This document shows, piece by piece, positions 35,478 through 44,150 of a stretch of 64,000 bases of DNA. The position numbers and the translations under genes are program-made. Origin of the DNA: Streptomyces taklimakanensis (GTDB taxonomy: Bacteria > Actinomycetota > Actinomycetes > Streptomycetales > Streptomycetaceae); contig NZ_WIXO01000001.1 of NCBI RefSeq assembly GCF_009709575.1, forward strand, positions 3,970,001 through 4,034,000, read 5' to 3'. The notes under the pieces are model-generated. The model was given only the letters and a program-made list of their open reading frames with translations, was not told the origin of the DNA and did not search any database. Every line of letters begins with the position of its first letter. Position 1 is the stretch's first letter.

Positions 35478-35582
35478 CCTCGTGGGGCCTGCGGCCCGTG
35501 GGGAGGAGAGCGCGACGGACGTGCGGGCACGCCCGACCGGTGCGGGCACGACCGCGCGCGTCCGTCGGCCCACCCCACGAGG
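35478..35582 (-). promoter_or_regulatory. Ribosome-site-sequestering stem of the nrdA leader
   Basis: Ten bases at 35573-35582 are exactly complementary to 35478-35487 (on the transcript CCTCGTGGGG and CCCCACGAGG). The downstream arm overlaps the GAGGGAG ribosome site of nrdA. Pairing would block initiation, a likely output of the cobalamin aptamer just upstream. Pairing is seen in sequence; the mechanism is inference. Confidence 0.6.
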
Positions 35583-35599
35583 CCCGGACGTGACTGAGA

Positions 35600-35725
35600 C
35601 ACCGTCGGCAGGTCCTCGGACTCGTGGCGGGCGGCTCGGCTCGTGCGGACGACACGGGGGCAGCCCGTCGCACACCGTTGCGGGACAGTTCCGGATTCCC
35701 ACCGGATTCCCCTGCGGCGACAGCG
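35600..35725 (-). promoter_or_regulatory. Adenosylcobalamin riboswitch upstream of nrdA
   Basis: On the transcript strand the conserved core elements occur in order: GGGAATCCGGTG and GGGAATCCGGAACTGTCCCGC in two close blocks, then a variable arm, then the B12-box end GAGTCCGAGGACCTGCC. Ends are approximate. In S. coelicolor a riboswitch at this position shuts down the class Ia operon when B12 is available for the class II enzyme. Confidence 0.9.
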
Positions 35726-35730
35726 AGATG

Positions 35731-35777
35731 AGCATACATCTAGTGCCGACTGTGTCCATCACCCCTACATGTTGTGT
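35731..35777 (-). promoter_or_regulatory. Tandem NrdR boxes at the nrdAB promoter
   Basis: Two 16-bp NrdR-like boxes read on the transcript strand as ACACAACATGTAGGGG (35777-35762) and GCACTAGATGTATGCT (35746-35731). Their centres are 31 bp apart with a 15-bp linker, the standard arrangement that places two NrdR sites on one helix face. They lie upstream of the riboswitch, overlapping the expected promoter. Confidence 0.75.
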
Positions 35778-35912
35778 TGCGGCGCCTCGTGGGTCCGGGA
35801 GGGGAGAGGGGGCGGCGGCCGCCGGAGGGAGGTGGCGGGAGGCGGGAGGGGCCCGGAACGCCGCGGCGCCGCGTCCGGTGGGGGACGCGGCGCCGCGGGG
35901 AGCGGCACGCCG

Positions 35913-36845
35913 TCAGCCGGTCGCGGTCTCCGTCCGCTCGGTGGTGTAGCCCCACGCCTCGCACAGGGGGCGCAGCGGCTCGGGCACCTCGGAGAGGGCC
36001 GGGAGGGGACGGGCTGCCTGGACGCGGCCGGTGCGGATCTTCTCCCGCCAGTCCCCCAGGCCCCTGCGCAACCGCCCCGAGGCGCGGTCGCCGTACTCCA
36101 CCATCTCCGGCTCCCACTCCACGCCCAGGAACTCGCAGACACGGCGCAGTTCGCGGGCCGGGTCCTCGGTGAGGTCCTCGTAGCGGACGGTGATTCCGGA
36201 GAGGTTCTCGCGCGCCTCCTGGACCGCCTCCGCGTAGCGCAGGGCCTCGGCGACGGCCTCCTCCATCGTCCGCTTCGACGGGTCGGAGTCGTGCCAGGAG
36301 GCGGCGATGGAGGCGGGGTGGCGCAGCAGGAAGACGAAGCGCGCGTCGGGCCAGCACGCCTTGACGCGCCGCCACGCGAAGGCGTTGGCCGGGGTCTTCT
36401 CCACGATCACCGACTTGCCGCTGCGGACCAGTTCGCGGTGGAGGACCCGGTCCCACAGCAGGTGCTCCAGATCGGCCCGGTCCAGGTCCAGCTCCCGCAT
36501 CGCCTCCGAGGCGAGCCGGGTGGTGGGGTGTACTTCCAGACGGCGCAGATGCAGCTCGTGGGGCGCGCGCAGTCGGGAGTGCGCGTCCAGGAGCATCCTC
36601 AGCAGCGTGGACCCGGAGCGGATGGAGGAGATGATGAAGACGGGTTCCCTCACCAGGCGGTCCGTCTCGGGGGAGGCGGGGGGACGGTAGCCGGTGACGG
36701 GCGCGGCGCAGGACGCGCCGGCCCCTCCGCCGGACGTGGCCGGGGAGGGGCCGTGGGGGGCCTTCTTCCGTGCGGTCCGGGCGCGGCGCACTTCGTACCC
36801 GGTGGCGGACGCAAGGATTCCGTTCACGGCTCGCAGGAGTTTCAT
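35913..36845 (-). CDS. Sulfotransferase-family protein
   Basis: A 310-residue cytosolic sulfotransferase-like protein. The PAPS 5'-phosphosulfate loop is SSIRSGSTLLRMLLDAH (about residue 72). The 3'-phosphate region has FVFLLRHPASIAASW, and the C-terminal YEDLTEDPARELRRVCEFLG is typical of the fold. The first 60 residues are a basic then Gly/Ala-rich lead. The acceptor substrate is unknown. It is a single gene between the nrdAB leader and a GNAT gene, with no biosynthetic cluster around it. Confidence 0.87.
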   Translation of the reverse strand: MKLLRAVNGILASATGYEVRRARTARKKAPHGPSPATSGGGAGASCAAPVTGYRPPASPETDRLVREPVFIISSIRSGSTLLRMLLDAHSRLRAPHELHLRRLEVHPTTRLASEAMRELDLDRADLEHLLWDRVLHRELVRSGKSVIVEKTPANAFAWRRVKACWPDARFVFLLRHPASIAASWHDSDPSKRTMEEAVAEALRYAEAVQEARENLSGITVRYEDLTEDPARELRRVCEFLGVEWEPEMVEYGDRASGRLRRGLGDWREKIRTGRVQAARPLPALSEVPEPLRPLCEAWGYTTERTETATG

Positions 36846-36941
36846 ACCAGGCGACGCTAGACAGCGAAGCCGTGCGATACCACCTTTCCGGGTGAGAATC
36901 TCCTTGGGATTCCGTGAGCGATCATGGGGGGAAGCGGAAGT

Positions 36942-37460
36942 TCAGCCCATTGCCAGAGCGAAGGTCAGCAGAGGGGTGAGCTCGGGCACCGGCCGCCAGT
37001 CCCGCTCCGGGGTGCGGACGAAGCCCAGCCGCTCGTAGAGCCGGTGCGCGGCGTGCATCCGCTCCTGACTGGAGAGCACCAGACGCCGGAGGCCGAGCGC
37101 CCCGGCCCGTTCCACGCACGCGCGCACCAGCGCCTCGCCCACCCCGTGCCCCCGTGCCCCGGGCCGCACCGCGAGCGTCCGGAACTCGCCCTCGCCGGGC
37201 CGGGCGATGTCGGCGTACTCCCCGCCGTCTCCCACGAAGGTGACGGTGCCCAGCACCTCGTCCGCACCGCCGTCCCCGTCGGGCCGTACGGCCACCAGCA
37301 GTTCGGCGTGTTCGGCACGGCGTCGCGCGTCGCGCAGCACGGCGAGGTAGGGGTCGTCCTCGCCGTGGGTCAGCAGTCCGTCGGCCAGGTACACCTCGGC
37401 CGTCAACTCCCCGACGACCCCCAGTTCCTCCGGGCGGGCCGCTCTGATGGTGATGTCCAT
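36942..37460 (-). CDS. GNAT-family N-acetyltransferase
   Basis: A 172-residue acetyltransferase. The acetyl-CoA loop is RPGARGHGVGEALVRACVERA (in two parts, about residues 97-117), preceded by the strand EFRTLAV and followed by LRRLVLSS and HRLYERLGFVR. The substrate is not predictable. The start MDITIRAARPEE was chosen; the frame upstream belongs to the low-complexity extension. It lies about 90 bp downstream of the mctP end in the same direction, and a separate transcript is possible. Confidence 0.9.
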   Translation of the reverse strand: MDITIRAARPEELGVVGELTAEVYLADGLLTHGEDDPYLAVLRDARRRAEHAELLVAVRPDGDGGADEVLGTVTFVGDGGEYADIARPGEGEFRTLAVRPGARGHGVGEALVRACVERAGALGLRRLVLSSQERMHAAHRLYERLGFVRTPERDWRPVPELTPLLTFALAMG

Positions 37461-37552
37461 GGGGCCATCATGCGGCACCCCGCCGACGGCGGTACGGCGG
37501 CCGGTCGTCGACGGGGTGCGCGGGGGCGTGGGGGACGCGGTGGGCGCGGGCC

Positions 37553-39166
37553 TCAGCGCCGGGCGTCCACCGTGGGCGGGGGCAACTCCTCCTGGACGCC
37601 CGGGTCGCCGACGTCCGCGGTGTAGTCGCCCTCGGTGGTGCCGTCGACACCGTAGGGGGCCTTCACCGCCCGCATGACGAGGGTCATCACCACCGTGACC
37701 GCCAGGTTGAGGACGAACGCCGTCAGGCCGATGTAGCCGGTCTCGCCGATCAGCGGGATGGTGTCCGAACTGCCGGCGAAGTGCGCCTGGGTGGGGCTGG
37801 AGGTGTTGTAGGCCACCACCGTGCCGTAGAGCATGCCGACCGCCCAGCCGGCGAGCAGCGCCCAGCGGTGGAACCAGCGGGTGAACAGGCCGCCCACGAT
37901 CGCCGGGAAGGTCTGGAGGATCCAGATGCCGCCCAGCAACTGGAAGTTGATCGCCACCGTCTTGTCCATGGTCAGGACGAAGGCGAGGGCACCGACCTTG
38001 ACCAGCAGCGAGGTGACCTTGGAGACCTGGGTCTCCTGCGCGGGCGTCGCGTCCGGTTTGAGGAAGTCCTTGTAGATGTTGCGGGTGAACAGGTTGGCCG
38101 CCGCGATCGACATGATCGCCGCCGGGACCAGCGCGCCGATGCCGATGGCGGCGAAGGCCACCCCGGCGAACCAGCCCGGGAACATGTTCTCGAAGAGCTG
38201 GGGGATGGCGAGCTGTCCGTTGTCCACCTCCACCCCGGCCGCGATCGCCATGAAGCCCAACAGGGCCAGCAGGCCGAGCATCAGCGAGTACAGGGGGAGG
38301 ATGGTGGTGTTGCGGCGGATGACCTCGCGGCTGCCGCTGGAGAGCGTCGCCGTGATCGAGTGCGGGTACATGAACAGGGCCAGCGCCGAACCCAGCGCCA
38401 GGGTGGCGTAGCCCCAGTGCGCGTCCTCGCCCGGGACCACCGAGCCGTTGCCCGTCTCGGCGAACTTCTCCCCGGCACTGGCGAAGATCTCGTCGAAGCC
38501 GCCGAGCCTGATCGGGATGTAGACGATCGCGACGGCGATGACGAGGTAGATCAGCGTGTCCTTGACGAACGCGATCAGGGCCGGGGCGCGCAGGCCGGAC
38601 GAGTAGGTGTAGGCGGCCAGCACACCGAAGGCGATCAGGATCGGCAGGTCCTTGACGAACCAGTGCGTCGACTCGCCGCCGCCGACGCCCATCACGTCCA
38701 GCACCGCCTGAATGCCCACGAGTTGGAGCGCGATGTAGGGCATCGTGGCCAGGATGCCGGTCACGGCGACGGCCAGGGACAGGCCCTTCGAGCCGAATCG
38801 GCCGCCGACGAAGTCCGAGGTGGTCACGTAGCCGTGGCGGTGCGAGACCGACCACAGGCGGGGCAGGAAGAGGAAGATCAGCGGGTAGACCAGGATGGTG
38901 TACGGCACCGCGAAGAAGCCCGCCGCGCCCGCCGCGTAGACGGCCGCGGGGACGGCCACGAAGGTGTAGGCGGTGTAGAGGTCGCCGCCGAGCAGGAACC
39001 AGGTGACCCAGGTGCCGAAGCTCCGTCCGCCCAGGCCCCACTCGTCGAGGTTCTCGGTGTCGGCGGCCCGGCGCCAGCGGGCGGCCAGGAAGCCCATCAC
39101 CGTCACCACGGCGAAGAAGAAGACGAAGACGACCAGGGCGACGACGTTGACCCCGTCCCCCATCAC
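37553..39166 (-). CDS. mctP: MctP-type monocarboxylate:Na+/H+ symporter (SSS family)
   Basis: A 537-residue transporter of the solute:sodium symporter family with about 13 transmembrane segments. The N-terminal part has WGLGGRSFGTWVTWFLLGGD and YTAYTFVAVPAAVYA, typical of MctP, which imports pyruvate, lactate and other monocarboxylates in rhizobia. The C-terminal tail is acidic. The GTG start overlaps the TGA of the small upstream DUF3311 gene (GTGA); an ATG three bases later is the alternative. The partner organisation is usual for this transporter type. Confidence 0.9.
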   Translation of the reverse strand: MMGDGVNVVALVVFVFFFAVVTVMGFLAARWRRAADTENLDEWGLGGRSFGTWVTWFLLGGDLYTAYTFVAVPAAVYAAGAAGFFAVPYTILVYPLIFLFLPRLWSVSHRHGYVTTSDFVGGRFGSKGLSLAVAVTGILATMPYIALQLVGIQAVLDVMGVGGGESTHWFVKDLPILIAFGVLAAYTYSSGLRAPALIAFVKDTLIYLVIAVAIVYIPIRLGGFDEIFASAGEKFAETGNGSVVPGEDAHWGYATLALGSALALFMYPHSITATLSSGSREVIRRNTTILPLYSLMLGLLALLGFMAIAAGVEVDNGQLAIPQLFENMFPGWFAGVAFAAIGIGALVPAAIMSIAAANLFTRNIYKDFLKPDATPAQETQVSKVTSLLVKVGALAFVLTMDKTVAINFQLLGGIWILQTFPAIVGGLFTRWFHRWALLAGWAVGMLYGTVVAYNTSSPTQAHFAGSSDTIPLIGETGYIGLTAFVLNLAVTVVMTLVMRAVKAPYGVDGTTEGDYTADVGDPGVQEELPPPTVDARR

Positions 39167-39462
39167 GGCTCACCCCCCGAACGCTTCGCGCGTGCCGCGC
39201 CGGCCGGGCCCGTCGCGGCACGCCGGGCCCGCCGCTCGCGCCGCACCAACACGTACGCGACGGCCGTCAGACCCGCGGAGACGGGCACCCAGAGCATCTG
39301 GTACCAGTAGAAGAAGGGCACCCCGACGAACGTCGGCCCGCTCTTCGCGTACGAATCGACCCAGAGCATCGCGACGAAGGGTGCCGACAGGCAGAGGCCG
39401 ACGACCACGCGCGCCGGCGTCACGACTGGATGGGACCCGGGGCTCCCCGGCGGTGCGGCCAT
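39163..39462 (-). CDS. DUF3311 small membrane protein, MctP partner
   Basis: A 99-residue protein with two transmembrane segments (VVVGLCLSAPFVAMLWVDSY and FYWYQMLWVPVSAGLTAVAY) and a basic C-terminal tail. Recognised as DUF3311, a family that regularly precedes SSS-type symporters and probably forms part of the transporter or aids its assembly. It overlaps mctP by four bases. The start MAAPPGSPG was preferred over longer frames, which run into the dasR region. Its own upstream region separates it from dasR by about 220 bp. Confidence 0.88.
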   Translation of the reverse strand: MAAPPGSPGSHPVVTPARVVVGLCLSAPFVAMLWVDSYAKSGPTFVGVPFFYWYQMLWVPVSAGLTAVAYVLVRRERRARRAATGPAGAARAKRSGGEP

Positions 39463-39686
39463 GGCTGTGTCTCCGTCCTCGCGAACGACCACCGTTGGTG
39501 CGAGGAGGAAATCTAGACCCGCCGACCGGCCCGCGTCACCGGGTGGTCGGGCATCGATCGCCGACCGGGGACGGACGCGGCCCCCGGCCCCTTCGCCTCG
39601 CGCGTCCCGTCTCCCCCGGTCCCCTCTCCACCGCCGGAGCGGCGGGGCGGGCTTCCGAACGGGGGCTTCCGGTCGGGGTCGAGGGC

Positions 39687-40580
<894 letters not shown>

Positions 40581-40663
40581 TCACCGCCCCCGGTGGCGTC
40601 CCGGCTCAGATGTCGGTCCGGTAACGGATGCGGCCGCGAGCTTTATACACCGTTGACAGCCCT

Positions 40664-40679
40664 ATAGGTCTAGGCCAAG
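40664..40679. promoter_or_regulatory. DasR-responsive element (dre) 1
   Basis: ATAGGTCTAGGCCAAG, a close match to the dre palindrome around the GGTCTAGACC core (one core mismatch). It lies just downstream of a TTGACA (40653-40658) in the dasR-dasA intergenic region. Confidence 0.75.
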
Positions 40680-40687
40680 CTGCGGGC

Positions 40688-40703
40688 ACTGGTCTAAACC
40701 ATT
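40688..40703. promoter_or_regulatory. DasR-responsive element (dre) 2
   Basis: ACTGGTCTAAACCATT, with the core GGTCTARACC and outer ACT/ATT, matching the dre consensus well. Its centre is 24 bp from dre 1 and it lies about 135 bp before the dasA start. The paired sites fit cooperative DasR binding. Confidence 0.85.
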
Positions 40704-40836
40704 ATGACCGGCCCGGCCCCACGGACAGTACTTCGAAGGCCGGTGCCCACGGCGCTTCGCGTCGGTGCGGGCACCGGCGGGAGCGGAGATCTCGGGTAGT
40801 GGGCGGGGGGATTTCCGGCACCCGAAGGAGAACGAC

Positions 40837-42135
40837 GTGAAGCGCAAGCTCGTAGCGGCGATCGGCGCCGTGGCGATGACGACCGGTCTCGTGGCCTGTG
40901 GGTCGGACGGGGAGAGCAACGCCTCCAAGGATCCCAAGGAGCGCAACGAGACGCTCACCGTCTGGCTGATGAACGACGCCCAGAGCACCTGGCCCGAACT
41001 GGTCGACGACGTCAACGAGCAGTTCAAGGAGAAATACCCCAAGGTCAAGGTCAACGTCCAGTACCAGCAGTGGGGCGACAAGGCCAAGAAGCTCGACACC
41101 GCGCTGGGCGGGGACAAGTTCCCGGATGTGGTCGAACTCGGCAACACCGAGACCATGACCTACATCCTCAACGGGGCCCTCGCCGAGATCGACCCGGCGA
41201 AGTACGACAACTCCGACACCTGGATCCAGGGCCTGAAGGACACCTGCTCCTTCGAGGGCAAGCTCTACTGCGTCCCCTACTACGCCGGTGCGCGCGTCGC
41301 CATCTTCAACCAGGAGATGTTCGACAAGGGGGCGGGCGTCAAGGAACTCCCGCAGACCGAGGACGAGCTGAGGAAGGCGCTCGACGAGGTCGAGAAGGAG
41401 TACGGCGACGACAAGGCCTTCTCGGCCCTCTACCTGCCCGGCCGCTACTGGTACGCCGCCATGTCCTACGTCGCCGCCTACGGCGGGCAGATCGCCGAGT
41501 ACGACGAGGGCAAGGGGGAGTGGAAGGCCACCTTGAGCACCCCCGAGGCGCGCAAGGGCATCGAGCACTTCGTCGACCTGGTCAACGAGTACAACAACGG
41601 CGACCGGACCAAGGACGAGCAGGACCACGCCAACGTCATGGCCAACAAGAAGGCGGCCCTGATCTACGGCAACGGCTGGGAGGCCGGTTCCGTCTTCGGG
41701 GGCGAGAACGGCAACCCCGAGCTGGAGGGGAAGATCGCCACCGCCGGCATGCCCGGCCCGGACGGCAAGCCCCTGCCCTCCTTCATCGGCGGCTCCGACC
41801 TCGCGGTGATCCAGAAGTCCGAGGCGAAGGACCTCGCCGAGGAGTGGATCTCCCTGTTCACCAGCGAGAAGTCGATGGAGGTCCTGGCCTCCAAGAACAT
41901 CCTCCCGAACAACACCAAGCAGCTGGAACCGCTGAAGGAGAAGCCGGAGACCGCTCCGATCGCCAACGCGGTGCCGGACGCCTGGTTCACCCCGATCGCC
42001 CCCGGCTGGACCGCGATCGAGAACCAGAACGTCCTGGAGAACATGCTGCTGGACATCCTCAAGGGCACCTCGGTGGAGGACGCCACCAAGAAGGCCGACG
42101 AGGAGATCGACAAGCTGATCAACAACGAGGCCTGA
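40837..42135 (+). CDS. dasA: Chitobiose/GlcNAc ABC transporter lipoprotein DasA
   Basis: A 432-residue extracellular solute-binding lipoprotein of family 1. The signal peptide ends in the lipobox LVAC (Cys about 23). The mature part has LTVWLMNDAQSTWPELVDDV and FPDVVELGNTE as in sugar-binding proteins. In S. coelicolor DasA binds chitobiose and GlcNAc. The GTG start has GAAGGAG six bases upstream. The two dre sites upstream mark it as the main DasR target. A strong hairpin follows the stop, so it can be expressed well above dasBC. Confidence 0.95.
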   Translation: MKRKLVAAIGAVAMTTGLVACGSDGESNASKDPKERNETLTVWLMNDAQSTWPELVDDVNEQFKEKYPKVKVNVQYQQWGDKAKKLDTALGGDKFPDVVELGNTETMTYILNGALAEIDPAKYDNSDTWIQGLKDTCSFEGKLYCVPYYAGARVAIFNQEMFDKGAGVKELPQTEDELRKALDEVEKEYGDDKAFSALYLPGRYWYAAMSYVAAYGGQIAEYDEGKGEWKATLSTPEARKGIEHFVDLVNEYNNGDRTKDEQDHANVMANKKAALIYGNGWEAGSVFGGENGNPELEGKIATAGMPGPDGKPLPSFIGGSDLAVIQKSEAKDLAEEWISLFTSEKSMEVLASKNILPNNTKQLEPLKEKPETAPIANAVPDAWFTPIAPGWTAIENQNVLENMLLDILKGTSVEDATKKADEEIDKLINNEA

Positions 42136-42169
42136 GCCCGCGCCGGGGACCGCACACCCCGGCCGCCTC

Positions 42170-42204
42170 CGCGGGAGGCGGGGCCCGCAGCCCCGCCTCC
42201 CGCG
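42170..42204 (+). terminator. Intercistronic hairpin between dasA and dasB
   Basis: Perfect 14-bp arms CGCGGGAGGCGGGG with a 7-nt loop, within the 105-bp gap after dasA. It may end most dasA transcripts or protect them, giving excess binding protein over permease. Confidence 0.65.
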
Positions 42205-42240
42205 CCCCTTCGGTGAAGAGAACGAACGGAAGGCCAGCAC

Positions 42241-43236
42241 GTGACCGCCGCCGACACCAAAGCCGCCGACCCGCCGGCGGCCCCACCGCAGAAGCCGAGG
42301 ACGGCCGCCCCCGTGCCGCCCAGGGGCACGGCGCGTCCCGGTGGGACGCCACGGCCCAAGCTGCCGTACCTGTTGATCGCCCCGGCGATCGTGGCCATCG
42401 GCGCGGTCTTCGGCTACCCGCTGGTCAAGACCGTGATCATGTCCTTCCAGGACATGCGCCGAGCCCACCTGTGGGGCGGCACCACGCCCCCGTGGGTGGG
42501 TTTCGAACAGTTCACCAACATCCTCGGCGACTCCGAGTTCTGGTGGGTCACCTTCCGCACCGTGCTGTTCATGATCGCCTGCGTGACGGCGACCATGGGG
42601 CTGGGGCTCTCGGTCGCGCTGCTGATGCAGCGGCTGTCCACCTGGGTGCGACTGCTGCTCACCGGCGCGCTGGTGGCCGCGTGGGCGATGCCGCTGCTGG
42701 TGGCGACCTCGATCTTCCGCTGGCTCTCCGACTCCGACTACGGCGTGATCAACAGCACGCTGAGCAAGATCCCCGGCCTGGACTTCCAGGGGCACAACTG
42801 GTTCCTCGACCCCTGGCAGGGCTTCACCGTCATCGGCGCGGTGGTGGTCTGGGGCGCCATCCCGTTCGTGGTGGTCACCCTCTACGCCGCGCTCACCCAG
42901 GTGCCCAGGGAACTGGAGGAGGCCGCCCAGCTCGACGGGGCCGGAGCCTTCGGGGTCTTCCGCAACGTCGTCTTCCCGGTCATCAAGCCCGTCTTCCAGA
43001 TGGTGGCCACCCTCTCGGTGATCTGGGACTTCAACGTCTTCGGCCAGATCTTCCTGATGCGCGGCAACAAGCCGGAGCCCGAGTACGAGCTGCTGGGCCT
43101 GTACTCCTTCAGCAAGGCGTTCGACAGCGCCTCGTTCAGCCAGGGCACCGCGATCGCGCTCATCACCGTGCTGCTGCTCTCCGGTGTGGCCGTGTACTAC
43201 CTGCGTCAGCTCATGAAGACAGGAGAGGTCGAGTGA
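42241..43236 (+). CDS. dasB: Sugar ABC transporter permease DasB
   Basis: A 331-residue MalF-type permease with six transmembrane helices. The cytoplasmic EAA loop reads RELEEAAQLDGAGAFGVFRN (about residue 222), the contact with the shared ATPase. The N-terminal 40 residues are Pro/Ala-rich. GTG start with GAACGGAAGG nearby. The last bases overlap the dasC start (GTGA), indicating coupling. No ATP-binding subunit is encoded here; in streptomycetes the multitask ATPase MsiK from elsewhere serves such systems. Confidence 0.95.
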   Translation: MTAADTKAADPPAAPPQKPRTAAPVPPRGTARPGGTPRPKLPYLLIAPAIVAIGAVFGYPLVKTVIMSFQDMRRAHLWGGTTPPWVGFEQFTNILGDSEFWWVTFRTVLFMIACVTATMGLGLSVALLMQRLSTWVRLLLTGALVAAWAMPLLVATSIFRWLSDSDYGVINSTLSKIPGLDFQGHNWFLDPWQGFTVIGAVVVWGAIPFVVVTLYAALTQVPRELEEAAQLDGAGAFGVFRNVVFPVIKPVFQMVATLSVIWDFNVFGQIFLMRGNKPEPEYELLGLYSFSKAFDSASFSQGTAIALITVLLLSGVAVYYLRQLMKTGEVE

Positions 43237-44141
43237 GCACCTCCGTATCCTCCGCCGCCCCGGCCTCCGCGCCCGAGGCCGCCACCGACGCCACCGACGT
43301 CTACGAGCTGCGCCCCGACCGCAAGAAGCACCGCCTGGTCTACAACGTGCTGGGACTGGGGGTCTTCGTGGTGATGGCCTTCCCGGTCTACTGGCTCCTG
43401 GTCAGCGCCTTCCGGCCGAACCACGAGATCCGCAGCTACGACCAGACGCTGTGGCCCAGCTCGGTCACCCTGGACAACTTCGCGCGGGCCGTCGACGCGC
43501 CGAACTTCTGGACCGCCATCCAGAGCAGCCTGATCATCTGCGGGGCCTCGGTCGCCGGCGCCATGCTGATCGGCACCATCGCCGCCTTCGCCATCGGGCG
43601 CTTCGACTTCTACGGCCGCAAGCCGTTCATGACCGTCCTCATCCTCGTCCAACTGCTGCCGCCGACGGCGATGCTCATCCCCATCTACGTCCAGCTCAAC
43701 GGCATGGGCGCGCTCAACGAGTACTGGGGCGTGATCGTCGTCTACCTGGTCTCCGTGCTGCCCTTCACCACCTGGATGATCCGCGGCTTCGTGATCAACG
43801 TGCCCAGGGAGCTGGAGGAGGCCGCGATGGTGGACGGCTGTACCCGGATGGGCGCCTTCTGGCGGGTCATCTTCCCGCTGGTCGCCCCGGGGCTGGCGGC
43901 GGCGTCGATCTTCGCCCTCATCACCGCCTGGAACGAGTACCTGTTCGCCTACATCCTCCTGCAGGACAACGACAAGTACACGCTCAACGTGTGGCTGATG
44001 AACTTCACCACCGACCGCGGCACGGACTACGGCGCCCTGATGGCCGCCTCCGTCCTGATCGCCATTCCCGTGGTGGTCTTCTTCATGATCGTCCAGAAGA
44101 AGATGGCGGCGGGGCTGACCTCCGGCGCAGTGAAGGGATAG
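43233..44141 (+). CDS. dasC: Sugar ABC transporter permease DasC
   Basis: A 302-residue MalG-type permease. Six transmembrane helices, with the first at LVYNVLGLGVFVVMAFPVYW, and the EAA loop RELEEAAMVDGCTRMGAFWR (about residue 190). It pairs with DasB to form the membrane channel. The GTG overlaps dasB by four bases. It is followed after nine bases by the hexosaminidase gene, so uptake and intracellular hydrolysis are made together. Confidence 0.95.
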   Translation: MSTSVSSAAPASAPEAATDATDVYELRPDRKKHRLVYNVLGLGVFVVMAFPVYWLLVSAFRPNHEIRSYDQTLWPSSVTLDNFARAVDAPNFWTAIQSSLIICGASVAGAMLIGTIAAFAIGRFDFYGRKPFMTVLILVQLLPPTAMLIPIYVQLNGMGALNEYWGVIVVYLVSVLPFTTWMIRGFVINVPRELEEAAMVDGCTRMGAFWRVIFPLVAPGLAAASIFALITAWNEYLFAYILLQDNDKYTLNVWLMNFTTDRGTDYGALMAASVLIAIPVVVFFMIVQKKMAAGLTSGAVKG

Positions 44142-44150
44142 CCGAACCCC

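Larger units (their letters stand above)
35466..35912 (-). other. Non-coding nrdAB control region
   Basis: About 450 bp between nrdA and the sulfotransferase gene. Reading toward nrdA it holds tandem NrdR boxes, a cobalamin riboswitch, and an expression platform with two copies of GTGCGGGCACG (35521-35531, 35540-35550) and a hairpin that would cover the ribosome site. The part nearest the sulfotransferase gene (about 35800-35912) is plain GC-rich sequence with nothing recognisable. Confidence 0.8.

Noticed and set aside
32014-35739. A 1241-residue minus-strand frame joining NrdB with upstream sequence
   Set aside because: The N-terminal 890 residues are NrdA read in the wrong frame; true NrdB begins at MPVTATTP.
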